This document shows, piece by piece, positions 9,356 through 19,786 of a stretch of DNA of 64,000 nucleotides. The notes under the pieces were generated by a model. That model saw only the letters and a list, made by a program, of their open reading frames with translations. It did no database searches and had not been told where the DNA came from. This stretch comes from Eutreptiella sp. 'Long Island Sound 2002' (lineage: Eukaryota; Euglenozoa; Euglenophyceae; Eutreptiales; Eutreptiaceae): assembly GCA_964036045.1 (NCBI GenBank), contig OZ038391.1, forward strand, positions 41,489,621 through 41,553,620. Reading direction: 5' to 3'. Made by a program: the position numbers and the translations under genes. Within the stretch, counting starts at the first letter, position 1; every line of letters starts with the position of its first letter.

Positions 9356-10917
9356 TTAGTTTTTCCTTTTACGCTGCGAAAGAGTCTCAGCACGGGTTAA
9401 TAGCTGCCCTTCGTTGTTCTCAACGAGATAGGAGCGGAAGATGGGGTGGATACTCCCATCTGGTTGTGAGAAGGCTGACATAGGTTTCCAGGTGGCCTCA
9501 GATAACCCATAGCCATCCCACAGGGTTAAGAATTTCCAGCCTTGTTTATACTCGTGGCGAGCAATGCCTGCAACCACGTAGTAACCATCGACTGCCATCT
9601 CAGCGGCAGTCATCTCTTCGAGTTCGTCTGCCTCCTCTGGACTGGCAGCGTTCTCTAGGTCTATACGCTCGACCTCACTGTCGCTGAGGCGCCACTCATC
9701 CCAAGACAAATCGTCAGGGGAGTGATAGTGCCTCAACTGTCTGGGTGCACACAGCAGTTCACCACCTAGACGTGGACTGCACCGGACATGGATCCTGGAT
9801 CCATCTATCCTGATGATACGATAGGGTCCGAAATAAGGGTCCTGTAGCCAGTTACGTGGCCTGGAGGGTAGGCGTGAATGGTGAACCAAAACAAGGTCAC
9901 CAACCTTGAAGCTGGCAGGTCGCCGTAGGCGGTTCAGTCGGCTTAGTTCACGGTCACGAATGTGTCTCAGGTTAGTCCCAACCTGGTTAGCCAGAGACTG
10001 CTTGTGTTCCAGCCAATCTCCCACAGGGCTCTTGAAGTCCTCAGGAAAGGGGGTTTTGAAGAACCATGCAGGTCGTCCTCCATGGAACAGTTCGTGGGGG
10101 GTGAAACCCGTAGAAGAGCTCCGCTGTGAGTTCATGGTCAGCACTGCCCAGGGTACTAGGCGTAGCCAGTTCTTGGTGCCCTCCTGTTTCATCAGGATTC
10201 TTAAGTTTTGCTCCACCACACGGTCCTGTCTCTCACAGAGAGGGTTAGACGTGTGGGTATAGGGCACACCTGTGGTTATCTCCACGTTGAGGGCATTTAG
10301 CACTCGTTTGTACCACCCAGTGTCACTGCGGATGCGTACATCTTCATCAGAGTGCACCTGCTTAGGTGCTCCATAGGGTTCGAACCATTGTTCGACCAAC
10401 ATTTTCACAGTCTGCTGACCTGTGATTTTCTTATTGCAAGGGAACACACGGGTGAAGCGAGATAGGCCACAGGTGACCACTAGGCAACTATCATAGCCGC
10501 CGAAGCGTGGTAGGTGGTGGATGAAATCCACGTAGAGAAGAGAGGTAGCACAATAGGGTATGGGTAAGCTGGAAATCAGGCCCCTATCCCTACTGTCGCT
10601 CTGCTTGCTGGCATGACAGCCACAAGCATCCACAATGGTCTGCATACGCGACCTCAGTTCAGCCAGGGTTAGACTAGAGTAGAAACACTCACGGAGGAAG
10701 TCCACTGAGCGATTAGCGCCAGTTTGACCAGAACTGAGATGGGACCACTGTAGGCACCCATCCAGTCGTCCCTCGGGCACAACAATCCGGTCCTCGTAGA
10801 AGAGGTACTGATTGTTTTTATACCACTGGTGCCCGTCAATGACACGGGGTTCGAGACCAGTGCTGAGGGTTTGGAGAATTTCTTTGTACTCTGACTGCAA
10901 TCTGTTAGACTCCAACC
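9356..10917 (-). pseudogene. X pol segment: integrase and chromodomain
   Basis: The longest intact X frame (519 codons). The zinc-binding region has HLSSGQ where B has HESSGH, so one His is lost; CGCHASK follows. The catalytic triad is visible: D in YVDFIHH (about residue 127), D in HSDEDVR (about 190) and E in NPLCERQ (about 226). The C-terminus has a chromodomain pattern, YYVVAGIARHEYK then FLTLWDGY then EATWKP (about 440-482), which in chromoviruses targets modified histones. A frameshift near 10918 separates it from the RNase H frame. It is not functional within this element. Confidence 0.9.
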
Positions 10918-12219
10918 CTCCAGGATTCCAGCAGTGTGCATGGACAGGTTAAGTTGGACATCCATACGCTGGAAAGCCTCTTTGGCGAGCGCCTCAGAGC
11001 TCTCACCTATAAGCGCATCAAAGTTATTGCGCGATATATAGTCAGACAGTTCATTTTTTATACCGGGGATATGATGAACTGTCAACCTGAACTGGCTCAG
11101 GTAAGTCCACCACCGCTTCAGTTTTGCTTTCTCTGGTGGTGGGCCCTTCTGAAAAGACTTCACAGGTTCCTGGTCACATAGCCAGACAATAGGATTAGAT
11201 CCCAGGAGTCAGGATTGTGACGAAAGCACCAACATACCGGCCAGGAGTTCCTGGTCATAGGTGCTGTAATTGGAACGCGCTTGGTTCCATTTCCAATTCC
11301 AGTGTCCCAGTGGCACCAGCGGCCACTCACTGGTAGGATAGTCATGTTTCAGCGAGCCATCACGGTTCAGTCCACTAGTACGATAATGGCAGTGGGTTAG
11401 TTCAGCGGGGTTAAGCTCTTGCCATTGGTAGATCGTTCCACCCCCCCCTACATCACTGGCATCAGTGATCAGGACTATCTCGCCCTTAGGGCGGGGCACT
11501 CCCAGGCAGTTGGAGGAGGCAATTTTCTTCTTCAACTCCTGGAAACATTCCTCCTCCCTGGCGGTCCACCTTTTTTTTCCCACGGCGTTGGCCGCCACCC
11601 AAAAAAAAAACAAAAGGTGGCGGTCCACCTCCAGAGAGTAGTTTTCTTGATTAGGTCAGTGAGGGGGGCAGAGGAGTAGGTAAAATAGTGGATGTGATGT
11701 CGATAGAAATTACAGGCGCCCACAAAACTCCTCACATCGTGTAGACCCTTCTTAGGGTCATCGCGAATCTGCATGTCCTGTAGGGGCTGCATCTTAGACG
11801 CGGCTGGTTTCCACCAGCCATACCCCACGTCGAAACCAAATTATACCATCTCCTTTTTCAAGAACTCACATTTTTCGAGTTTGATTCGGAGATGGTTTTC
11901 TTGACAAACAATGAAAAATTCACGGAGGAGAAGGACATGCTCCTTTTGGGTATTAGTACCCAAACTCACGTCGTCGATGTGGGCCTCCATTTCTGCACCC
12001 TGAGAGATCAACTCCTGTACTAGAGGCCTGCGCCTCAGTATGTATAAAATTTTGTTCATTAGCTCCTGGAAGAGCGCTGGGGCATTAGCCAGCCCGAAAG
12101 GCATGACCTTCCACTTAAAGACACGACCCTTAGGGGTTATAAAAGCGAGCAGCTCCTGAGCTGCGGCGGTTAGGTCCACCTGCCAGAAACCAGAGCGTTT
12201 GTCCATTTTGGTCTTGTAC
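10918..12219 (-). pseudogene. X pol segment: RT palm, RNase H
   Basis: Continues the RT frame from 23194 after removal of A1 (CRYKTKMDKRSGFWQVD resumes here). The RT catalytic box reads AHIDD rather than YxDD. RNase H has LITDASDVGGGG and NYSTYDQELLAGM. Breaks: TAA at 11841-11843 where B has a Tyr codon; a 47-bp insertion with a 12-bp duplication at 11559-11629; TGA at 11209-11211 replacing a CGA Arg codon, a CpG-type change; and a frameshift near 10918. All are relative to element B, its closest relative here. Confidence 0.88.
11559..11629 (-). repeat. 47-bp insertion with 12-bp target duplication
   Basis: TGGCGGTCCACC occurs at 11559-11570 and again at 11618-11629. The 47 bp between them end in A8 on the - strand and carry a second A/T run. 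Without it the RNase H linker reads WRWTAREEE in one frame. The long target duplication and terminal A-run suggest a very short retroposed fragment. Confidence 0.6.
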
Positions 12220-12224
12220 CTGCA

Positions 12225-12757
12225 TGAAAGTGCTGCCCTGGGTCGTTGATGGTGCCGGAGGGCTCGGGGCCGACAAGACCAGTGGGGCAGGCACGCGAGG
12301 AGTCGACCTGAACGCTGCTGTTGGGGGTAGAACCGGATACACGGACACCAACGGAGGCGAGAGCAGCAACAACTGAAGCAAGATCCATGCTGATTGTTAT
12401 CCGGCAGAAAATCCCAGTCTATGAAGAAAATTGATGCGGATTATTCTAAGTACATCTGAGTGTCCAAAACCATCTGAAAAGATTTATATAAATCCGATTG
12501 TGAAAAATATTTGGCCGATCTGGCCCGCGAGCGCGCGTCAGCGGCAAATGGCGATTCCAGGTAAATGATCGGAACGCGGCGGATTTACGGAGAATGGACC
12601 GCGGAATCAGATCCGGCATATCAGAAATATATAGGTCTGATCCTGAGACTGAGCTGCGAGGCGGCGATTCCGCCGAAGCAGAGAAAATGACCAAAATGTA
12701 CCCAATCTGGGGCAGATCTGCTAAAATCTGAGCAGATGGGGGTTAGCCGCACTTACA
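12225..12757 (-). repeat. 3' LTR of A1
   Basis: 533 bp, TG...CA ends on the element strand. The first 54 codons of the A1 gag frame are also present here because that frame starts inside the LTR; in this copy it then runs into X RT sequence. Confidence 0.92.
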
Positions 12758-12773
12758 CTCCCCCTCCAAAAAC
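12758..12773 (-). other. Polypurine tract of A1
   Basis: GTTTTTGGAGGGGGAG on the - strand, touching the 3' LTR. Confidence 0.75.
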
Positions 12774-14480
12774 ACACTGGGGTGTGTCGGTACGTCAACG
12801 AAGAACGTAGTGCGGGTAAGTCCCAGAAAAAAATAGAGATGTAGCCTCGATGGGGCGAAATCTGCTTAATCTGACCTGATTTGGACTGAATTGGCACTGA
12901 ATCAGGATGGATGAACCTGAAATGAGACAGAATGAGGAGTGACGAACAGTCCTCCGTGCAGTAAAACATTAGGTGAAGGGCTAAAAAGCATGCAAACGTA
13001 TCGAGAATCGATACCAAACCATGCCCTGGTTGAGAATGAGGTAGATTTTTGATGGAATGAGTGGGGGAATCAAGAAATAGAGTGACATCTCAGCGCTCTG
13101 GCACAGTTTCGCTGTCGCGGGCACGCTACGGTGTCCTCGCCGAACTCTACATCGTGTTACTCCCGCTTTTCTCGTTCTGAAAAGTGCAGCATGTGCTTCA
13201 GATTTGGCGCATCTGGTAGATGATCACAAGATTCAGCAAGATTGGGAATCAATTTGAGCAGAGATGAAGGAGATGAAACAATCACAGAGAGGGAAAACAA
13301 ATACAAATGAAGTCTGCAGGCCCTAAGTGAACCACAGAAGGTAGGGATGTTTTTCTGTTCGCTTAGATCTAAACAGATCTTCGAGGAATGAGAGGAGATG
13401 ACAAGGAAATCAACCTAAATTGTCCTAAAATCAGCAAATTCCCTAAGATGAAGGTGAAATGAAGCGGAATGTCTAGAACTGAAACTACTAACACTTTCGT
13501 TTAGACTAGAGTTAATATATATTGTCGTTTATTCAGCTCAATTGTGCTTTCCGGCACGTTGGTTCGCGAGCATCCAACAGATTCCATGAGAATGTGGATC
13601 ATGTGATGATGCATCATGATGGGACATGCTGGCCCTGGATCCTTGGCATGTAACGCGCCGAAGGTTCGCTGAAGGCGCTTTACTGACAGTATATAACTGA
13701 GAGACACCGAATGGTCCTTTATTTACAGTGGCGGCGGTGTCAATCGACTTGGACAAGGCCAATCTTTCGATTGAGTCCCACAAGACACTTGGATTCACCA
13801 TTTTCGACAGTTTCAGGTCGGATTGAGCTCACATTGGCGTGTGCCAAAAATACAACGAAGCTTACGGACTTCAGAGGTTGCTGTTAGAAGTCCCTAGAGC
13901 TCCTATGTGAAGGTTGTCTGAACAATTGACGTCTGGGTTTTGTGCAACAGTGGCAGAATGATGGACAAACCTGAGGAATTCAAGGTAAATTCAAGGAATC
14001 TGGATCCGAATCCGGATTTAGCTTCAGCATCACGGCAAATGAAGGTAAGATCTGAGTTCCTGGCGTCGCATCTGGTGCAGCCAGTACTACAGGGGGTGCC
14101 TGTAGGGGTGAATGTCGCCGGCCGGCGTTTTTACTATGTACATTTGCTTCCATCTGCACGAGTAGCCAAATTCCAAAAATGCACAGACCAACAGAGACAA
14201 GATTACCCCGAATCTGCCTGAATTAAGCCTGAGTTTGGTTTCTTCTGGACACGGCAGCACACTCCGTGGCTTTCGGCAGCGTATCTACGCCTTGTCTGCC
14301 GAACGGAGACCAAAGAAAAGTTGATTGACGTCAAATTATCAAACATTCGCAGTTCTCCACATCATGTCGTAATCAGGAAGAATGAACAGTGGATTGAGCA
14401 GAATGTGGTTTATACGAGTCGTCAGAACACTCACATTGAAATAAGTGGTCGACGGGGCGAGGCTGGAGCTTTTGTAGGAG
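12774..14480. other. A1 3' non-coding region
   Basis: About 1.7 kb between integrase and purine tract. No ORF over 100 codons and no motif I recognise. The composition is AT-rich, unlike the coding part. Confidence 0.5.
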
Positions 14481-14483
14481 TTG

Positions 14484-14565
14484 GACATGCAAGGGTTTCG
14501 AACCTACACCCTTGAGCCCTAGCGACGAGTGCCATGACGCCCTGGACTAGACGACTGTTACCCAG
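14484..14565 (-). other. tRNA-like B-box segment
   Basis: The - strand has GGTTCGAAACC, one base from the Pol III B-box consensus, about 55 bases after a loosely A-box-like GTCTAGTCCAGG. I could not fold a full cloverleaf, so this may be a decayed tRNA-derived sequence or chance. Confidence 0.25.
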
Positions 14566-14603
14566 ATTATGGCGTCGGCGACTCAAGTCACGACGGATCT
14601 CCC

Positions 14604-17600
14604 TCAATTCGGCCAAGCACGAATACATGTGACCACCAACCTGTCTGGTCGGGCCCTCGTACGGCTTGGGCGCTGCAAATCACCGGCCGAACTCGAAGCT
14701 TGGTCCTCATTTGGTTCCTGGGCTGGCCTGACCGCAGGAGGGGGGATCGACGGATCAGCCCTGGAATGTGGCTGCTGAGGGCCGTAAAAGGCTGGATCTT
14801 GATTCACCACAGGTCTTTTTCCGTCGCTCTCCACCTGTCTGTCTGGTTTCGACAAACAGTCTGTCAGGAGTACGCCAATTTCGGGGTGCTTCTTGAGGAA
14901 GTCAATGAACCCCTTGGTGTACCCATGGACAAAAGAATGGGCTGGTTCCCAGTTGTTGTGACTGGAATCAAAGCCCCTCCACTCACATAGAAATTCCCAT
15001 TCGCCCTTTCCGTCACGTCTTGCTTCTAAAATCCTCTTGAGTTCGTACTTCCCCCCTTCGATGACCCGATCGGACAAAAATTTCGAAGTCCAAAAAAGGG
15101 GTTTAACCCGATCCTTGGGGGAGGGGATCTCTCTCTTGAGGCGATCGCCCGAAACGTCAATCTCCCTGCTGACATCCACACGAATCCTCCACCTGTTCTC
15201 ACCTAGACGCGCTGTAACAGCGAATGGCCCCTCCCACAACGGAAGAAGCTTATCATCTCCGTCCAGGGTGGTCTCGGATTTTCGAAGCCAAACTCGATCA
15301 TCGACTTCAAAATTGTGGGGGTTTTTTCGGCCTTGATTCTGGACCCAAAGCCAGTCAGCTTGATGCTTATCAATTAATTTCGAGACAGTTTTTTCTGCTC
15401 GTTGGATTTCGTCCAAAAACAACGAAGCATCTTTACAAGGGCGAGGATTATTCAACGGCATGTTCCACCAACACTTCTTTCGTCCAAAGACAATTTCATT
15501 TGGAGAAAGGCCATGGTACAAAGGCGTGTTGTGGTAACGGCGAAGCAATGCGAAGAGAACTTCAAGCCAATGGAAATCTTTCTCACTCGCGAGCTCCTTA
15601 CGAAGCATATTTATAGTGGAGCGGCCGGCTCTTTCGCCAGGCAACGCTCGATGCGAGTGGATTTCACATCGGAGGTGGTGGATTCCAAGGCGAGCACATA
15701 ATTCTCTCCACCATTCGGAGGTGTACTCTTTGCCTGAGTCCGTAACCACCTCGGATGGGACGTCCCAACCTCCCATCCAGGTCTGCGCGCACCATTTGGC
15801 GGCAGCCTTGCCAGTCATCGACTCGATGTTACAAGGCAACACCTGAATATAGCCGGAATGACGGCACTGAATAAGGAGCACTCCATTGACCTTTTTGTTG
15901 GTCCAATGGCACTCTTCGTCGTCGAGTTCACCAAGATAGAAAAAATCACTGGTGACTCTGTTAAAGAGGCGCTCCGGAATAGGATGTGGCCTCAGATGGC
16001 CGTGCTTCTTCGCGCTGGGTGGCGTCGCGACAGCACATTGGGCACATCCGGCGGCTACTTTCATGCAATGAGTATATAGCCTTGAGCCGAACAACCTATG
16101 TCTAATCATCGACCATAATCTACGGCCATGTGCGTGGGGGGACTCCCATTTGTGCCACCAGTTTAACACTCGGGGGGCCAGGGCGTCTGGTACGCACAAT
16201 TTACCCTCCATCCACAGCTTCCCCCCATCCAACGAATATTCAGAAAAAATCCCATCCTTGTGAGCATCTTTGGATTTGAGATTCTCAAAGACCTCTGTAA
16301 ACATGGGATCACGAACATAATCGTTCGTCCAGTCACGGATGATGAGGGAATCTTTTGGCAGGGGTGGAGTTTTGGCCGGATCTCGACGCTTAATGCCCTG
16401 AATCAACCGAAATCCACTTACACGTCGGGTATAGTCAAACCGTTTCACACTCCCTGAGGAGGGATCGGTGACTTTTTCCACGACTTTCAGTGATTTGGTG
16501 CAGATCTCATGGGCATGCGCCGGATCTGAGAAGGCCGTGATGTCGTGACACGGGCATGCGTGCTGTTTAACAGTGCATTGCATGCATTCACGTCGAATGA
16601 GCTTTTTTTCTTCGTTATCCCACTCGATTACGACGTGGCGGTCCTGCTCCGTACCATGGATGTTGGTACTTTGCAGCCCCTCTGAAGCGGGGTAAGCCCA
16701 TCGGCTCAGAGCATCCGCTACCGTGTTGTGTTTTCCAGGCAAATACGACACATGGAGGTCAAACAGACTGAGAAATTCATGCCATCTGGCCCGTCGACCA
16801 GCGGGGCTCGCGACAGTATCAATGTGTTCGGTGGCCCAATACTCCAGAGATCGATGATCCGTCAGGACCTCGACTCGATTGGTGCCAACCCACGATTGGT
16901 ACTTCTTCAGAGCGCAAATTATGGCGTATGTTTCTTGCTCACGCGGCGACCATTGCATTTGGCGTGGGGCTAGCTTCCGAGACCAAAATGCAAGAGGGTA
17001 ATGATCGCCGGTGGCTTCATCAACCTGTTCAAGAACAGCTCCGATCGCGTACCTAGAAGCGTCGGTTCTTATGTAGAAGGGTCGGTCAAATTGCGGCACA
17101 TGCAACGTGGCGACTTCGCAGAGGGCCGCCTTCAAGTGATGGAAGGCCTCCTCGCACTCGTCAGTCCACTTGACACGAACCTTTGAACCTGCCTTGCCTG
17201 CATCTCTCCCTACCTTCAATAATTCAGTGAGGGGGGCAGCAAATTTGGCATAATTCGGCACAAAAGTGTGGTAAAAATTGCAACAACCCAGGAATCCTCT
17301 CAATTCCGTGATCGTCTCAGGGCGCTTCCACTTCTGAATAGCGACGAGCTTCCCTGGACTGGGTCGTCGGGTGCCATTCTCAAGGAGAGAACCACAAAAT
17401 TCGACTGATTTTAAAAAAAAATTTCCCTTTTTTGGCCCACAAATCAGCTGATTGGCATCAAGAATGTCCAAAACCTGGTTCAGCTGCTTTTCATGTAGGG
17501 CCACCAGCTCGGCTTCGGTCAGTCCCTCCCCCTCTGTCGCGATGATTATGTCATCTATGTACACACTCACGAAGGCACGAAGCTCAGGATGAGCTGTAAA

Positions 17601-18032
17601 AAGCACATCCTCCATCATTCGTTGAAAAAACGAAGGGGCGTTCTTCAGGCCCATGGGCATGACCGTCCACTGGACTGGGCCACATGGCGTGCACATACAG
17701 GTGAGAGGTCGGCTGTCCTTCCTCAACGGCATTTGGTGAAAGCCGTGACGGAGATCCAGCACAGAAAACAAACGACCTCTTGCCCTCTTGGCGATTTCCT
17801 CCTCAATGAGGGGCAGGGGGTGTGAATCCGCCTTGGTTTCGGCGTTGAGGTTGGGAAAATCAACAACCATTCGCCAACCATCAATAGTGTTCTGGTCTGC
17901 AGGCGGCGGCTTCGGGACTGTGAAGGGTGCACAGCACCACTCGCTGGTCATACAACCCTCAAGCCAACCAAATTCCCTGAGATTTCTCTCGATTATTTTT
18001 CTGAGGATCTCATGTTTATGTCCATGGTTCTC
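14604..18032 (-). CDS. pol: A1 pol: RT, RNase H, integrase, chromodomain
   Basis: One uninterrupted frame of more than 1,100 codons. RT carries LDLRHGFHQ and the catalytic VYIDD (about residue 128 from the Met at 17951). RNase H has FYIRTDAS and LTDHRSLEYW. Integrase has a CAQC zinc pair and the triad SDFFY, VTDSGKEY and LPGERAG, with the last two about 36 residues apart. The chromodomain has YELKRILEARR, FLCEWRGFD and NNWEP near residues 968-1010. The same frame runs upstream through a UAG at 18033-18035 into the protease frame, so RT may be made by readthrough, or the UAG may be a CAG-to-TAG mutation. Confidence 0.93.
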   Translation of the reverse strand, partial: ENHGHKHEILRKIIERNLREFGWLEGCMTSEWCCAPFTVPKPPPADQNTIDGWRMVVDFPNLNAETKADSHPLPLIEEEIAKRARGRLFSVLDLRHGFHQMPLRKDSRPLTCMCTPCGPVQWTVMPMGLKNAPSFFQRMMEDVLFTAHPELRAFVSVYIDDIIIATEGEGLTEAELVALHEKQLNQVLDILDANQLICGPKKGNFFLKSVEFCGSLLENGTRRPSPGKLVAIQKWKRPETITELRGFLGCCNFYHTFVPNYAKFAAPLTELLKVGRDAGKAGSKVRVKWTDECEEAFHHLKAALCEVATLHVPQFDRPFYIRTDASRYAIGAVLEQVDEATGDHYPLAFWSRKLAPRQMQWSPREQETYAIICALKKYQSWVGTNRVEVLTDHRSLEYWATEHIDTVASPAGRRARWHEFLSLFDLHVSYLPGKHNTVADALSRWAYPASEGLQSTNIHGTEQDRHVVIEWDNEEKKLIRRECMQCTVKQHACPCHDITAFSDPAHAHEICTKSLKVVEKVTDPSSGSVKRFDYTRRVSGFRLIQGIKRRDPAKTPPLPKDSLIIRDWTNDYVRDPMFTEVFENLKSKDAHKDGIFSEYSLDGGKLWMEGKLCVPDALAPRVLNWWHKWESPHAHGRRLWSMIRHRLFGSRLYTHCMKVAAGCAQCAVATPPSAKKHGHLRPHPIPERLFNRVTSDFFYLGELDDEECHWTNKKVNGVLLIQCRHSGYIQVLPCNIESMTGKAAAKWCAQTWMGGWDVPSEVVTDSGKEYTSEWWRELCARLGIHHLRCEIHSHRALPGERAGRSTINMLRKELASEKDFHWLEVLFALLRRYHNTPLYHGLSPNEIVFGRKKCWWNMPLNNPRPCKDASLFLDEIQRAEKTVSKLIDKHQADWLWVQNQGRKNPHNFEVDDRVWLRKSETTLDGDDKLLPLWEGPFAVTARLGENRWRIRVDVSREIDVSGDRLKREIPSPKDRVKPLFWTSKFLSDRVIEGGKYELKRILEARRDGKGEWEFLCEWRGFDSSHNNWEPAHSFVHGYTKGFIDFLKKHPEIGVLLTDCLSKPDRQVESDGKRPVVNQDPAFYGPQQPHSRADPSIPPPAVRPAQEPNEDQASSSAGDLQRPSRTRARPDRLVVTCIRAWPN

Positions 18033-19712
18033 CTAAGGACGCTGTTTCTTCGCCTTGTACCCTTCACGAAGCTCGATGAAGGCTTCACCGAACTGCCCAC
18101 GGACAGGGGGGTCTTTGATCAACTTCCCCGAAAGGGTTGTGTCCTTCCGTTCCTCAAAAATCTTGTCTCTTTTCTTGGAACACAACTCAGTGTCCACCTG
18201 ATCGCCAGGAATTACTGTCGAAAAAACTTTGGCGACTTCTTCGGCCTTGGCAGGAAGAATCTTCTTACGGATGTCCCTAAAAAGGTCCGTATCAACTGCC
18301 TCTTGAAGATAGGTGGGTCGAGTGTCGACTTTCCAGAGATTCTCTTCGTGATCCAGCTCCTCGAAAGGATCTATGAAAGCTCCCACACGGGGTTTTTCAT
18401 AAAAAACTCTGAATTTGCGGCGCGATTTAAAATTTTTCTTCGCCCGTGCACTGAAGATTCTTTTCGATGTAGATCGTATTGGGGAAGAGGGAGACGAGGC
18501 GGATCCATTTGACGTTGGATCACCTTGGGTATCTGACGGACAAAAATCAGAAAAAAAAGATTCATCATCAGTACCACGCTCAACCTCAGATTCAGACCCA
18601 ACACAAGAATCAGTACCAGAATCAGCAGAATTAGAGTCAGAAAGCTTTCCATCCACCAGGAATGCAAGCGAACTCCAGGACCGCTGTGGCAGGGGACCTG
18701 TGTCGTCCCTGGCATACAGCTTAATCTTCCTGGGAAGTTCGATGTAATCTACACAAATGTCTTGTAATTCCTGAAACCAAGGCTTGTCGTCCCACAAGGG
18801 CACAACTAAAATCGCCTGGGTTTTATCTTGCTTGATTTTGTGGATGACCTGCTGGATTAAGTGAAACGGAGGATTAATCCATAACTTCTTGTCCCATTTC
18901 TGAGTCCAAGCGTCGCGAAAGTGCTTGTCAAAGCGCTTGTTCTCGCGGTTAGCAAAGGCATCATACTGTGGCCAAAAGGAATGCTGTTCATAAAAATATT
19001 CACAAATTGTATCGCGCCATTTGTCGACAACTCTGTAGGATGAAGAGTGCCAGCGCGAAGGGCGTCGTGGCTGGGAGTCCCTACGAAGACATTCTAACTC
19101 TCGGGAGTAATCGGCACTCCCATTCACCTCTGCAATGGTGACATCTTCGCCAAATTTTGGTGTAACCTTTCGCTTCAAAAATTCTTCTGCACTTTTAAAC
19201 CCTGCGTGCAAAAAACGAAATTCAGGACGCTCCAAGGGACCTGACTCCAGCAAAAAACAACGCCGATGACCTACGGGCGCCACCCTGTTCTTGCTAAGCC
19301 AAGGATGGCCCAAGTAAAGGTCATACTTTATGTCGGCACGATAGAAGTAGTCATCCTTAAGGATAACTTCCTCCACATTGCCTTCTTCCCAAAGGTCTTG
19401 AGCGACCAAATGAGTTGATATATAACAACCGCGTTGCCCACCTGCGAGAGAATGTCCAGAAACTCCCTCGAGGGTAACAGGATGAGGCGACTCAAACACG
19501 CAGTCGTCGGGTAAGAAAGAATTGGATTGGAGATTTACCTCTGATCCATTGTCACACAAACAAGTGGCGAGGTGGAAATTTCCCTTGCGATCAGAGACCC
19601 ACACTTTGTGACAAACTGACGGGCCCTGTGCTTGGACTGTACACCAACCTCGTCCACTACAACAGAAGGATCCGCTGCCGGATCCAGGGGAGAGGAGACA
19701 AGCGACCCTACA
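18033..19712 (-). CDS. A1 protease and methyltransferase-like domain
   Basis: The frame opens after a TGA at 19713. Near its start is a Cys-rich run (SFCCSGRGWC), then a retropepsin-like region with CDNGSEVNL where DTG/DSG is expected, and LYLGHPWL. The second half has DAFANRENKR, a Trp-rich stretch, INPPFHLIQQVI, then ILVVPLW and PWFQEL. That matches the Dam-like methyltransferase-related domain of DIRS elements, placed here between protease and RT. An acidic Ser-rich linker follows. The frame differs from gag, so a frame change in the 19550-19712 overlap is needed. It ends at UAG in frame with RT. Confidence 0.75.
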   Translation of the reverse strand, partial: CRVACLLSPGSGSGSFCCSGRGWCTVQAQGPSVCHKVWVSDRKGNFHLATCLCDNGSEVNLQSNSFLPDDCVFESPHPVTLEGVSGHSLAGGQRGCYISTHLVAQDLWEEGNVEEVILKDDYFYRADIKYDLYLGHPWLSKNRVAPVGHRRCFLLESGPLERPEFRFLHAGFKSAEEFLKRKVTPKFGEDVTIAEVNGSADYSRELECLRRDSQPRRPSRWHSSSYRVVDKWRDTICEYFYEQHSFWPQYDAFANRENKRFDKHFRDAWTQKWDKKLWINPPFHLIQQVIHKIKQDKTQAILVVPLWDDKPWFQELQDICVDYIELPRKIKLYARDDTGPLPQRSWSSLAFLVDGKLSDSNSADSGTDSCVGSESEVERGTDDESFFSDFCPSDTQGDPTSNGSASSPSSPIRSTSKRIFSARAKKNFKSRRKFRVFYEKPRVGAFIDPFEELDHEENLWKVDTRPTYLQEAVDTDLFRDIRKKILPAKAEEVAKVFSTVIPGDQVDTELCSKKRDKIFEERKDTTLSGKLIKDPPVRGQFGEAFIELREGYKAKKQRP

Positions 19713-19786
19713 TCAAGTAGTGGTCGAGATGGAATCTGGGGATCATGCCTGAAATCGCCTGGGGAGGGGCGATTTTTGTGGCTCCC

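Noticed and set aside
9906-10262. 118-aa + strand ORF in X integrase
   Set aside because: Antisense shadow of clear integrase coding.
12170-12388. 72-aa ORF joining a Gag-like start to RT sequence as a fusion protein
   Set aside because: It is only the A1 LTR reading into X RT across the insertion point.
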